From positions 1 through 33,968 of the forward strand of contig JAICUF010000017.1 of assembly GCA_025935995.1 (NCBI GenBank): DNA of 33,968 nt. Direction: 5' to 3'. Made by a program: the position numbers and the translations under genes. Shown piece after piece: positions 17,092-27,017 of this stretch (position 1 is its first letter; each line of letters opens with the position of its first letter). The notes beneath the pieces were generated by a model. It was not told the DNA's origin. It saw nothing but the letters and a program-made list of their open reading frames with translations, and made no database searches. The stretch is from Gemmatimonadales bacterium (GTDB taxonomy: Bacteria; Gemmatimonadota; Gemmatimonadetes; Gemmatimonadales; GWC2-71-9).

Positions 17092-18226
17092 CGAGCGCCT
17101 CCCGGTACCAGCGCTCGCACGCGGCGGCCGCCGTGTCGGGATCGAGCCGGCGCCGCCACTCCGCGCCTGCCTCTCCGGCGAGCTGTCGAGCGGACGGATC
17201 CTGGAGCAGCTCCAGCGCCACCCGGGCAAGAGCTTCGGGCGTCGGACTCGCCAGCCGTCCGGCTCCGTCCGCGGGCACCACGTCGAGGAGACCCCCGCCG
17301 TCCCGGCACGCCACGACGGGCACACCGCACATGAACGCTTCCGCCGCCGCGAGGCCGAATCCCTCGCGCTCGGCCGGAAAGAGCATCAGGTCGGCCGTCG
17401 CAAGCCGCTCGGGTATCGACGCCGGCGGAACGGCGCCGGCGAACGCCACCACCTCGCCCAGCTCCCTGGTGCGGACTTCCTCCTCGAGCTCCGGTCGCGT
17501 CGGGCCGTCGCCGATGATGGTCAGGCGCGCGTCGTGTCCGAGCTCGCGGAGCCGGGCCACCGCGGCGATCGCCAGACCCACGCGCTTCTGCCGGGTCAGG
17601 CGACCGATCACCACGATTCCCCCACCCCCGGGACCGGCTCGGAACGTCCCGGTCTCGACCGGCATCGGCTGGACATGCGACGGATCGACGGCGCGGCCGG
17701 TCGCGCGCTCGATGGTGCGCGCGAGCTCGCTCGAAACTGCGGTCACCACTCGCGCCCGGCGAAACACGGGTCGCGCGAGCACGCGCGCGGGCCATGAGCG
17801 CCGGAGAAGCGCCGCGTCGGTGCCATGACAGGTGAGGACGAAGGGTGCGTCCGGCGGCACGGCGAGCCCGGCCGGGATCCACCAATGCGCATGGACGAGC
17901 CGGGCGCCGGCCCGGAGCTCCGCTCCAGCCGCGCGGCGGAGCGCGCGGTGCAGACCGCGCAGCGCGACGAGTCCGGCCGGCCGGCGGATCGCGGAGGTCA
18001 TGGTGCCCCGATAGGCGAGCGTCTCGCGCGAGGCGTGGGCGTAGCGTACCCGCTCGATCGCCACGCCATCGCGCGTCTCGCGACCGCCCGCGCCCTCATC
18101 GCTCGGCGCGAGGACGGTGACCGCGGTGCCACGCCGTACGAGCGCGGCCGCCAGGGTGTGCAGGAAGCTGCCGGACATGTCGGCCGGCGACCGCGGATAG
18201 TTGTGGGTCAGGAAGACGACCCGCAC
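17084..18226 (-). CDS. Family-4 glycosyltransferase (GT-B)
   Basis: Retaining GT-B glycosyltransferase of 380 residues. The N-terminal domain starts MRVVFLTHNYPRSPADMSG and contains HAHWWIPAGLA and TCHGTDA. The C-terminal donor domain shows GRLTRQKRVGLAI, IIGDGPTRPELE and the E-x7-E signature PAEREGFGLAAAEAFMCGVPVVA. It starts with GTG three bases after the upstream GT2 stop and overlaps the flippase-like gene. The likely job is to build a lipid-linked or envelope glycan; donor and acceptor cannot be named. Confidence 0.9.
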   Translation of the reverse strand: MRVVFLTHNYPRSPADMSGSFLHTLAAALVRRGTAVTVLAPSDEGAGGRETRDGVAIERVRYAHASRETLAYRGTMTSAIRRPAGLVALRGLHRALRRAAGAELRAGARLVHAHWWIPAGLAVPPDAPFVLTCHGTDAALLRRSWPARVLARPVFRRARVVTAVSSELARTIERATGRAVDPSHVQPMPVETGTFRAGPGGGGIVVIGRLTRQKRVGLAIAAVARLRELGHDARLTIIGDGPTRPELEEEVRTRELGEVVAFAGAVPPASIPERLATADLMLFPAEREGFGLAAAEAFMCGVPVVACRDGGGLLDVVPADGAGRLASPTPEALARVALELLQDPSARQLAGEAGAEWRRRLDPDTAAAACERWYREALGE

Positions 18227-18229
18227 CGG

Positions 18230-19210
18230 TCAGCGGCCGGCGTCGCCGCGCTCGGCCCGGCCGAGCTGACGCAGCAGCTCCCGCTGTTCTTCGCGGAGGC
18301 CTGCGATCATCTCGCCGACGAACCCGAAGCCGAAGAGCGCGATGCCGCTGATCACCATCGTCTCGACGAGGTTGAGGAACGGCCGGAACCCGATGCCGAA
18401 CCCGAAGCGCAGGATCAGCGCGGCGATCCCGACCACGAGGCCGATGAGGAAGAGGACCGCGCCGGCCACGCCGAAGAAGAGCATCGGCTTCCGGCCGAAG
18501 CGGAGGAGAAACCAGACGGAGAGGAGGTCGAAGACGCCGACCGGGATGCGGCGCCAGTTGAACTTCGAGACCCCGGCGCGGCGCGGATGCAGCGGCACCG
18601 GGTGCGACGTCAGGCGGAAGCCGTCCGCGGCCGCGATGACCACCATGAACCGATGCCAGTCGGGCCGCATCGGCATCCCGTCGACTACCTGCCGGCGATA
18701 GGCCTTCACGGAGTTGAGGTCGGTCACCCCCACGCCGAAGAGCCAGCGGCAGAGCCCGTTGTAGATGCCGGAGACGAAGGCCTTCTCGTACCGGCCCTGC
18801 TTCGTCCCGGTGACGATGTCGGCTCGGCCCTCGAGGATCGGCGCGACCAGCGGCGGAATGTCTTCCGGCAGGTACTGGAGGTCAGCCGGGTAGAAGACGA
18901 AGACGTCGCCGCGCGCGGCGTCGCCGCCTGAACGCAGCGCCTCGGCGATGCCGCGCTGGCGGCGGTGACGGACCGACCGGAGGAAGGGGTACTGTGCCTC
19001 GAGGGCCGCGAGCACCGCCGGCGTGTCGTCGCGCGACCCGTCGTCGATCACGACGACCTCGAAGGAGAAGCCGGCGGGCGTGAGCGCCGCGTCGCAGAGG
19101 CGGACGAAGTCGGGAAGGTTGGCGGCCTCGTCCTTCGCGGGGACGAGGACGCTCACGTCGAGCGTCGGCGCGGGCGCCACTGGGACGGCGGGGGCCGCGG
19201 AGAGGGTCAT
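18230..19210 (-). CDS. GT2 glycosyltransferase with C-terminal membrane anchor
   Basis: Dolichol-phosphate-sugar synthase-like protein of 326 residues. The GT-A domain shows VSVLVPAKDEAANLPDFV, VVIDDGSRDDT, the metal site FYPADLQYLPEDI and GTKQGRYEKAF. Two C-terminal transmembrane helices follow (around VAGAVLFLIGLVVGIAALIL and MVISGIALFGFGFVGEMIAGL), then a basic tail, as in GtrB/ArnC-type enzymes. DADL, more usual in the family, is PADL here. The start ATG overlaps the rpoN stop (ATGA); the much longer ORF-track frame is read-through of upstream genes. It probably charges polyprenyl phosphate with a sugar for the downstream membrane enzymes. Confidence 0.88.
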   Translation of the reverse strand: MTLSAAPAVPVAPAPTLDVSVLVPAKDEAANLPDFVRLCDAALTPAGFSFEVVVIDDGSRDDTPAVLAALEAQYPFLRSVRHRRQRGIAEALRSGGDAARGDVFVFYPADLQYLPEDIPPLVAPILEGRADIVTGTKQGRYEKAFVSGIYNGLCRWLFGVGVTDLNSVKAYRRQVVDGMPMRPDWHRFMVVIAAADGFRLTSHPVPLHPRRAGVSKFNWRRIPVGVFDLLSVWFLLRFGRKPMLFFGVAGAVLFLIGLVVGIAALILRFGFGIGFRPFLNLVETMVISGIALFGFGFVGEMIAGLREEQRELLRQLGRAERGDAGR

Positions 19211-20688
19211 ACCCTCTTGCGCATCCGCGCGGGGAGGATGCCGAGCTGGTCGCGGTACTTCGCCACGGTGCGGCGCGCGATCTGGATCCCCTGCTCCTGG
19301 AAGAGGTGCACGATCTGCTGGTCGGTGAGCGGCTTCGCCGTGTTCTCCTCGGCCACCATCTTCTCGAGCTTGGCGCGGATCGAGCGGGCGCTCGCGTCCT
19401 CGCCCGACGCGGTGGCGAGGGCGCTGGAGAAGAAGAACTTGAGCGGCAGAACGCCCCGCGGCGTCTGCACGAACTTCTCGTTGGTCACCCGGCTCACCGT
19501 GGACTCGTGCATGTTGATCACCTCCGCGACCTCGCGAAGCGTGAGCGGGCGCAGATACTCGATACCCTTCTCGAAGAACTCGCGCTGCCGGTCGACGATG
19601 AAATTCATGACCTTGAGCATGGTCTGCCGCCGCTGCTCGATGGCCTGGATCATCCAGTTCGCGCTGTTCATCTTCGACGCGATGAACTCGCGGTTCTCCG
19701 GCGTCATCCTCTTCTTGTCGCGCGCCACCTCCTGGTACGAGCGGCTGAGGCGGAGCCGCGGCATGCCGGTGTCGTTCAGGAAGACGTGGTAGCGGCCGTC
19801 GATCTTGTCGACGATCAGGTCGGGAATGATGTAGCCATCGCCGTGGCCCGAGTGCCGGAGGCCCGGCTTGGGATCGAAGCGCGCGAGCTCGTCGGCGGCG
19901 GCCTGCACCTTCGCCGGCTCGACGCCGAAGCGGCGCGCGAGGTCGTTCCACCGGTGGGCGATGAGGTCGGCGAAGGCCTCGGACACGAGCCGATAGGTGA
20001 GCGACGTGGTGTCGCCCTGATCGACGAGCTGCAGCAGCAGGCACTCGCGGAGGTCGCGCGCGCAGATCCCGGCCGGCTCGAGGTGCTGCATGATGCCGAG
20101 CATCTCCTCGACATCGGCAAGGGTGTAGAGCGCGGCCTCCGGCACCTCGCGCGAGCCGTCGGCCTCGTCGTCCTCCTCGGCGTTTTCGGCGAAGTGCGTG
20201 GTGACGAGCTGATTGACCGAGCCGAGGATCTCCTCGAGGGAGGACCCCAGGTACCCGTCCTCCATGATGTTCCCGAGGAATTCCTCGCTGAGGAGCCGCT
20301 GCCGGGGGCTCAGATGGAGGAGCTGCAGCTGGTCGCGGAGAAAATCGATGAGATCGCGGGTCTCCACCGAGACCGGCTCGATGTACTCCTGCTGCTCGAA
20401 CTGCTCGCGCGTGCCGCCGACCTCGAAGCCGTTGAGGAGGATCTCCTCCCAGTCGACCTCGTCCTCCTTGTCGGCTTTCTCCTTCTCCTGTTCGGCGGTC
20501 TTCTCCTCCGGCGCCTCCTCCTCCTCGGGCTCGAGCAGCTCCAGGAACGGATTGGCGAGCAGCTCCTGCTTGAGGTGCTGCTGCAGGTCCATCATGGGCA
20601 TGTAGAGCATGTCCATGGCCTGGTAGAGCCGCGGGTTGACCCGCAGCTCCTGGCGCATCGAGCCGGTCTGGCTGAGTCCCGTCCTCAC
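19207..20688 (-). CDS. rpoN: RNA polymerase sigma-54 factor
   Basis: Directs RNA polymerase to -24/-12 promoters that need an AAA+ activator. Region I (MRQELRVNPRLYQAMDMLYMPMMDLQQHL) and the acidic region II (EPEEEEAPEEKTAEQ) are visible. The core-binding region contains LEPAGICARDLRECLLLQL, the HTH region LTLREVAEVINMHESTVSRVT, and the RpoN box ARRTVAKYRD, whose last residue is usually E. At 493 residues the length is typical, with an acidic insert (ENAEEDDEADGSRE) in the core domain. It starts with GTG overlapping the lptB stop. The lptB-rpoN neighbourhood is common in Proteobacteria, but direct coupling to glycosyltransferases is less so. No -24/-12 promoter was recognised in the window. 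Confidence 0.96.
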   Translation of the reverse strand: MRTGLSQTGSMRQELRVNPRLYQAMDMLYMPMMDLQQHLKQELLANPFLELLEPEEEEAPEEKTAEQEKEKADKEDEVDWEEILLNGFEVGGTREQFEQQEYIEPVSVETRDLIDFLRDQLQLLHLSPRQRLLSEEFLGNIMEDGYLGSSLEEILGSVNQLVTTHFAENAEEDDEADGSREVPEAALYTLADVEEMLGIMQHLEPAGICARDLRECLLLQLVDQGDTTSLTYRLVSEAFADLIAHRWNDLARRFGVEPAKVQAAADELARFDPKPGLRHSGHGDGYIIPDLIVDKIDGRYHVFLNDTGMPRLRLSRSYQEVARDKKRMTPENREFIASKMNSANWMIQAIEQRRQTMLKVMNFIVDRQREFFEKGIEYLRPLTLREVAEVINMHESTVSRVTNEKFVQTPRGVLPLKFFFSSALATASGEDASARSIRAKLEKMVAEENTAKPLTDQQIVHLFQEQGIQIARRTVAKYRDQLGILPARMRKRV

Positions 20689-21842
20689 GCGACGGCGTCC
20701 AGCCGGGCCCGCAGCCGGCTCGTGAGGGTGGGACCGAGGTAGAGCTGGGCGACGCGGTCGTTGTACACGAGATCGCGCACGCTTCCCGCCGCCTGCACCT
20801 TGCCCTCGAACATGATGTACGCGCGGTCGACGATATCCAGCGTCTGCTCCACGTTGTGATCGGTGATGAGGACGCCGATGCCGCGATGCCGCAGCCCGGC
20901 GACGATGGTCTGGATGTCATGCACGGCGATCGGATCGACGCCGGCGAACGGTTCGTCCAGCAGCATGAACCGCGGCTCGGTGACCAGCGCACGGGTGATC
21001 TCGAGCCGGCGCCGCTCGCCGCCGCTCAGCGAATAGGCCCGGTGGCGCCGGAGGTGGCGGATGGACAGCTCATCGAGCATCCGTTCGAGCTCCCGGTCAC
21101 GCTCACGCGGGGGCAGGTCGCGGGTCTCCAGGATCGCCAGAATATTTTCCTCGACCGTCATCCGGCGAAAGATGGACGGCTCCTGCGCCAGGTATCCGAT
21201 TCCGCGGCGCGCCCGGCGGAACATGGGCAGCCCGGAGAGATCCTCTCCGTCCAGCAGCACCCGCCCCGCATTGGGCTTGATGAGGCCGGTGATCAGGTAG
21301 AAGGTCGTGGTCTTTCCCGCGCCGTTCGGCCCCAGCAGCCCGACGATCTCCCCCTGCTCCACTCGCACGCTCACGTCGTCCACCACGCGTCGCCCGCGGA
21401 AGCTCCGGCCGAGACCGACGCCTTCGAGCACGCTGCGGGGGCCGTGGGCCGCACGACGCACCGGCGCATGCAGATTGTGTCGCGCAACGGCGATCAGCGC
21501 CTCGAACGCCTCGATCCGGTTGCCGGCGGCGGCCGGCCACCAGTCGCCCTGGGCCTGGATGGCCTCCCAGCCGATGCTCGCCGTATCGTCGATCCAGCCC
21601 TCGCTCGCGAGCCGCGGCAGCAGCGAGGCCATGAGGTGGGTGCGGACCTCATCCTCGGAGAGATTCGGATCCTTCCCGCCCAGCGTATCGCGATAGCAGA
21701 TCATGAACGTCTCGCGGTACGCCATCAGGAGCTCCGGGAGGCCGATCGCGCCCCACGGACCGGCCGCCCGGACGACCGATGCGAGCGTGAGGGGGACCGA
21801 CGGATCCCGACGGCTGACCGCGCCCAGCCATTCGCCGCTCAT
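20685..21842 (-). CDS. lptB: LPS export ABC ATPase LptB with unusual N-terminal extension
   Basis: ATPase that powers LPS extraction from the inner membrane with LptF/LptG. From about residue 138 it is a standard LptB: VLEGVGLGRSFRGRRVVDDVS, Walker A GPNGAGKTTT (171-180), the Q-loop YLAQEPSIF, signature SLSGGERRRLEI, Walker B MLLDEPFAGVDP and the switch His in ITDHNVEQTL. Ahead of this lies a ~137-residue soluble, helix-rich segment (LPELLMAYRETFMICYRDTL, THLMASLLPRLASEGWIDD) that I cannot assign. The ATG at 21842 overlaps the lptA-like stop as ATGA, supporting the long form. A GTG at 21431 (V138) would give a normal 248-aa LptB. The ORF-track start at 22367 is read-through. Confidence 0.9.
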   Translation of the reverse strand: MSGEWLGAVSRRDPSVPLTLASVVRAAGPWGAIGLPELLMAYRETFMICYRDTLGGKDPNLSEDEVRTHLMASLLPRLASEGWIDDTASIGWEAIQAQGDWWPAAAGNRIEAFEALIAVARHNLHAPVRRAAHGPRSVLEGVGLGRSFRGRRVVDDVSVRVEQGEIVGLLGPNGAGKTTTFYLITGLIKPNAGRVLLDGEDLSGLPMFRRARRGIGYLAQEPSIFRRMTVEENILAILETRDLPPRERDRELERMLDELSIRHLRRHRAYSLSGGERRRLEITRALVTEPRFMLLDEPFAGVDPIAVHDIQTIVAGLRHRGIGVLITDHNVEQTLDIVDRAYIMFEGKVQAAGSVRDLVYNDRVAQLYLGPTLTSRLRARLDAVA

Positions 21843-23149
21843 CGCCGCGCCGCGCCGGGGAGTCGCGCGCGGTCCGCCTCGCCCGGCTCGAGCTGGACTC
21901 CGTCCGCGTGACCCGCCACGTCCACCCGCTCGACGCCCTCCGGGCCGTCCTTCTTCATCGTGAGCGTGATCGTGTCGCCGCGGACGTAGCTCAGCGACGG
22001 TCCCCGGCCGGGACGGTTGCTCTTCGCCTCGTGGAACGATCGCGCCCCATGCCGGGCGCGAACGACGTCGAGCGCGGTGCGGCTCTTCCCCGCCGAGTCG
22101 CGGCGCGCGAACGTCGCGACGACGGTGTCGCCCTGCATCCAGTCGCGGTTGCCGGTGGCCGAGTCGACGGCGCCGCCGACCCAGGCGGTGCCGAAGGCGC
22201 GGGCCTCGGTGAGCACCTGCCTGGGCGTGTCGAAGGCGAGCGAGTCCCCGCGCACCTCGTAGCGCGCGCCGACCGCGCGTGGCCGGGTCCCCCGCCCCCA
22301 GGCGAACATGCTCTCGACGGTGTGCTGTGCGACGCCGATCAGGATGGTGTCGGCCACGAGGTCCCATTCCCCCTTGATCGCGTGCGCATGATCGCCGGCC
22401 CGGACCGAGCGGACCTGCCGCCCTGCGAGCGCGAAGTCGATGCGCGTCCCCGTGACCGTGAAGCTGTCGGCGCCGAGGCCGCGAAACATCGGATGCCCCA
22501 CCAGCGTGCCGTCGTTGCCCGTGCCGGTGTCGAGGCGGATGGAGTCGGCCCGCGCCGCGATGTCGCTCCGGTCGATCGTGACGCGCCCGCCGCCCCAGAC
22601 GCGATCCTCGCCGAAGGCGTGCAGGCGGTCAGCCAGAATCACGTAGGGCTCCGGCCGCTCGCCCGCCGAGTCGCGCGCGAAGTAGTCCACGTGGGGCCGG
22701 CCCGTCGCGAACACCTCGAAGGTGTCGCGGACGCCCGCGGCGCTCCGGAGGTAGTCGACCGACGGGCCCCGGATGGTCGACCCGCTCGTGACGCTTCGCG
22801 AGAGAACATTCCCGCGAGCCTCCCAGCGCTCTCCGGTCTTCCGGTAGGTGACCCGGTCCGCGTCGACGCTCATCGTCGAGTCGCGGTAGCGCATCCGGCC
22901 GATGAACTCGACGTCGCCGCTCGCGTACGCGACCACGCTGTCGCTCTCCATCGTCACGTTCTGGCCGAGACAGCGGAGGCGAACACCGCCACCCGCGTAG
23001 TAGCTGGTCTGCCCATTGGCCTCGACGCGGCGGCCGGTGTCGCCGACCGACACGATCTGCACGCGGCAGGGCTGGGCGGCGGGTGCCTGGGCCAGGCCCG
23101 CGGCGGGCACCGCACCGAGCGCAGCCGTGAGCGCGAGACGTCGCCTCAT
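21839..23149 (-). CDS. LptA/OstA-like periplasmic LPS-transport protein (large)
   Basis: Exported protein (signal peptide MRRRLALTAALGAVPAAGLAQA) of 436 residues with OstA-type beta-jellyroll repeats. These include VTMESDSVVAYASGDVEFIG, MSVDADRVTYRKTGERWEARGNV, VILADRLHAFGEDRVWGGGRVTI and KGEWDLVADTILIG. LptA proteins bridge the periplasm and carry LPS from LptC to LptD. This one is more than twice the E. coli LptA length (185 aa), so it may form a longer stretch of the bridge alone or combine features of LptA and the LptD N-terminus. Its place between lptC and lptB supports the role. Start by ATGA overlap with lptC. Confidence 0.78.
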   Translation of the reverse strand: MRRRLALTAALGAVPAAGLAQAPAAQPCRVQIVSVGDTGRRVEANGQTSYYAGGGVRLRCLGQNVTMESDSVVAYASGDVEFIGRMRYRDSTMSVDADRVTYRKTGERWEARGNVLSRSVTSGSTIRGPSVDYLRSAAGVRDTFEVFATGRPHVDYFARDSAGERPEPYVILADRLHAFGEDRVWGGGRVTIDRSDIAARADSIRLDTGTGNDGTLVGHPMFRGLGADSFTVTGTRIDFALAGRQVRSVRAGDHAHAIKGEWDLVADTILIGVAQHTVESMFAWGRGTRPRAVGARYEVRGDSLAFDTPRQVLTEARAFGTAWVGGAVDSATGNRDWMQGDTVVATFARRDSAGKSRTALDVVRARHGARSFHEAKSNRPGRGPSLSYVRGDTITLTMKKDGPEGVERVDVAGHADGVQLEPGEADRARLPGAARR

Positions 23150-23705
23150 TGGCCCGGCAGCAGCAGCGTATCGGCCGCGACCCCGCGGGGCCGGCTTACC
23201 GCGACGTTCCGGAAATCGGGGTCGGACCGGAAGCCGTCGCCTTCCAGGTGCTCCGAGCCGCGAACGAGCGTAAAGTGCTGATCGGTGCTGATGGTATTGC
23301 TCGGCTGATCGAACCGGAGGGCGCTGGTGGTGAGGCGCCGCCCGTCCGGCGAGACGAGCACGACGCTGCCCGCCGCATTCATGGAGCCGTCCTGCCATCG
23401 GTACGACGCGCTGTCCGCGGTGAGGCGGGATGCTTCCGCGCCATTCCGGTCGTAGAACACGGCCTTGAGCCGTCGCAGCGAGGTCAGCTGCGTGTTCTCG
23501 AAGAAATAGGCGGTGTCCGCGTTCACCAGGCTCCGGCGGATGCCGTCGCTGGTGAGATAGTGCGAGAAGCCGATCAGGAGCTGGTCGGCGCTGTCCGGCG
23601 CCTGCACCGTGGCCGTCGGATGCGCTCCGGAGCCGCCGCAGGCGGCGGCGAGCGCGGCGAGAAGCGTCGTCGCCCACGCCGCCCGGCCGCGGGCGCCAAC
23701 GCGCA

Positions 23706-23706
<1 letters not shown>
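23146..23706 (-). CDS. lptC: LptC-like LPS export protein
   Basis: 186-residue protein with an N-terminal hydrophobic signal ending in a lipobox-like LAALAAAC at Cys23, followed by an LptC/OstA-type beta domain (GFSHYLTSDGIRRSLVNADTA, LKAVFYDRNGAEASRLTADS, GNVVL-type strand AAGSVVLVSPDGRRLTT). LptC usually keeps its N-terminal helix as an inner-membrane anchor; here it may instead be a lipoprotein, though the -3 residue is Ala rather than Leu. The ATG at 23706 overlaps the pyrG stop (TGATG), and the 3' end overlaps the lptA-like gene by ATGA. The upstream part of the ORF-track frame is a shadow of pyrG. Confidence 0.83.
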
Positions 23707-25494
<1,788 letters not shown>

Positions 25495-25546
25495 GGCTAT
25501 ACCCAGCTAAGGCCATGAGGTCCAGCGGGTTAGGGGGGTCGATGCG

Positions 25547-26134
25547 CTAGTGCGTTCTGGCGTTCGCACTGTCCATCGCACGCCGGACCGATGCCTGGAT
25601 CGAGTCGCCAAGATCGGCGGGGACGCTGTCGTCGTCGCGCGAGTATTCGGTCTGGATGTCCTGGATCACCTCGCGCGCCAGCAGGAACGGAAAGCTGTCG
25701 CTGCGCGAGCGTATCGCGAGCATCCCGAAGGGCTCGAGATCCTTCCCCGCGCTGTCCGCGGGGGTGAGGCAGCGGAAGGCCGTCTTCGCGTCGATGTTGA
25801 AATGCCGGCCGCTGCTGTTCCGTTCGGGGTCCACGAGGATGATGCACTTGGCCAGGACGTCGCTCGCAACGGAATCGGGCAGGCTCACGACGACACGGAA
25901 GGACGACGGGACCTTGGGGGCGGAGCGGTACATGGTGAGCTGGCTGACCGAGCCCAGGTGGTGACCGTCAAGAATGAACGGCACGGCGCCCAGCAGCGGG
26001 ACGGTGATCGGTCCCGTTCCCTCGGCGATCGCATGCACGGCATCGCGGCCCTTGTCGACGGCCCGCGCGATGCCCATCCCGATGGCGAAGATCACGAGCA
26101 CGCCGAGTGCGATCTTGAGCCAGTAGTTCCGCAT
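25547..26134 (-). CDS. Hypothetical membrane-anchored protein
   Basis: I do not recognise this 195-residue protein. It has one N-terminal transmembrane helix (about residues 6-24, LKIALGVLVIFAIGMGIA) and a mostly extracytoplasmic remainder. That remainder is predicted beta-rich (SFRVVVSLPDSVASDVLAKC, CIILVDPERN), with an acidic C-terminus (EYSRDDDSVPADLGDS). Two Cys residues (in AKCIILV and FRCLTP) could form a disulfide if exported. It is transcribed away from the ABC exporter and toward pyrG, 176 bp ahead. It could be a small regulator or stabiliser of an envelope complex, but nothing in the sequence shows this. Confidence 0.68.
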   Translation of the reverse strand: MRNYWLKIALGVLVIFAIGMGIARAVDKGRDAVHAIAEGTGPITVPLLGAVPFILDGHHLGSVSQLTMYRSAPKVPSSFRVVVSLPDSVASDVLAKCIILVDPERNSSGRHFNIDAKTAFRCLTPADSAGKDLEPFGMLAIRSRSDSFPFLLAREVIQDIQTEYSRDDDSVPADLGDSIQASVRRAMDSANARTH

Positions 26135-26277
26135 GGAGAATCCCGGTGAAGAGGTGCGAACCGACGTTTCAAGAGGTGACGTACGCCGCCGAGCGAAAGT
26201 TTCAGGACACCCGCCTCGGGCCTGGTGTAACTTATCCTGCCTACTCGCTTTTCGCCGAACGAGTTAGCTCCCCGAGC

Positions 26278-26282
26278 GGAGG
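26278..26282 (+). promoter_or_regulatory. Shine-Dalgarno site fixing the ABC ATPase GTG start
   Basis: GGAGG ends 6 nt before the GTG at 26289. It is one of the few strong ribosome binding sites in the window, as most genes here are coupled by overlap. It supports the GTG as the true start. Confidence 0.75.
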
Positions 26283-26288
26283 TCCCAC

Positions 26289-27017
26289 GTGATCGAGGTC
26301 AGCGGCCTCACCAAGCTCTATGGAGATTTCCCGGCCGTCCGTGAGCTGAGCTTCCGGGTGGAACCCGGCGAAGTGCTGGGGCTGGTGGGGCCGAACGGTG
26401 CGGGCAAGACGACGACGATCCGTGCCATCGCGGGCATCCTGGCTCCGTCGACCGGACGAGTCACAGTGGGCGGGCACGACGTGGGACGAGATCCGGTCGG
26501 CGCCAAGTCCCTGCTCGCCTTCATCCCGGACGAGCCGCACCTCTTCGAGTATCTCACCGTGGAGGAACATCTGCTCTTCACGGCTCGGCTCTACGGCGTG
26601 ACCGACGTCCGGGGCCGTCTCGATGCGCTCCTCTCCGAGCTCGAGCTGCTGCCCCGCCGTCATGCGCTCCCCGGCGAGCTCTCGCGGGGCATGAAGCAGA
26701 AGCTCGCGATCGCCTGCGGTCTCATCCACTCGCCTTCGGCGCTGCTCCTCGACGAGCCGCTCACCGGCCTCGATCCCGTGGGCATCCGCCGGATGAAGGA
26801 GACGATCCGCGGCCGGGCGGCGACCGGCGCCGCCGTCATCCTCAGCTCGCACCTGCTCCATCTCGTCGAGGAGATCTGCACTCGGGTGCTCGTCATGCGC
26901 GAGGGGCGGGCGGTCGCGATCGGCAGTATCGCCGAGATCAAGCGCGAGCGGCCGGAGCTGGCGGCGCTCGGGCTCGAGGACCTGTTCATTTCCCTCGTCG
27001 GCGAGGGAGCCGGGTGA
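26289..27017 (+). CDS. ABC transporter ATP-binding protein
   Basis: 242-residue ABC ATPase of the drug/Na+-exporter type. Walker A GPNGAGKTTT is near residue 39. The Q-loop region is FIPDEPHLFEYLTVEEHL, the signature is the variant ELSRGMKQKLA rather than LSGGQ, Walker B is ALLLDEPLTGLDP and the switch His is in LSSHLLHLVEE. LSRGMKQ signatures are typical of exporters of the CcmA/NatA group. It starts with GTG behind a good GGAGG and overlaps its permease gene by GTGA. With that gene it forms the only + strand pair on the right arm. A weak promoter may lie around 26204-26233 (AGGACA-18-TAACTT). Confidence 0.92.
   Translation: MIEVSGLTKLYGDFPAVRELSFRVEPGEVLGLVGPNGAGKTTTIRAIAGILAPSTGRVTVGGHDVGRDPVGAKSLLAFIPDEPHLFEYLTVEEHLLFTARLYGVTDVRGRLDALLSELELLPRRHALPGELSRGMKQKLAIACGLIHSPSALLLDEPLTGLDPVGIRRMKETIRGRAATGAAVILSSHLLHLVEEICTRVLVMREGRAVAIGSIAEIKRERPELAALGLEDLFISLVGEGAG

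Noticed and set aside
19306-20742. 478-aa + strand ORF opposite rpoN
   Set aside because: Complement of rpoN codons, low-complexity Leu/Glu/Arg composition, no motifs.
18230-20992. 920-aa ORF spanning the GT2, rpoN and part of lptB
   Set aside because: The upstream part is rpoN and lptB in the wrong frame; the real gene starts at the ATG at 19210 overlapping the rpoN stop.
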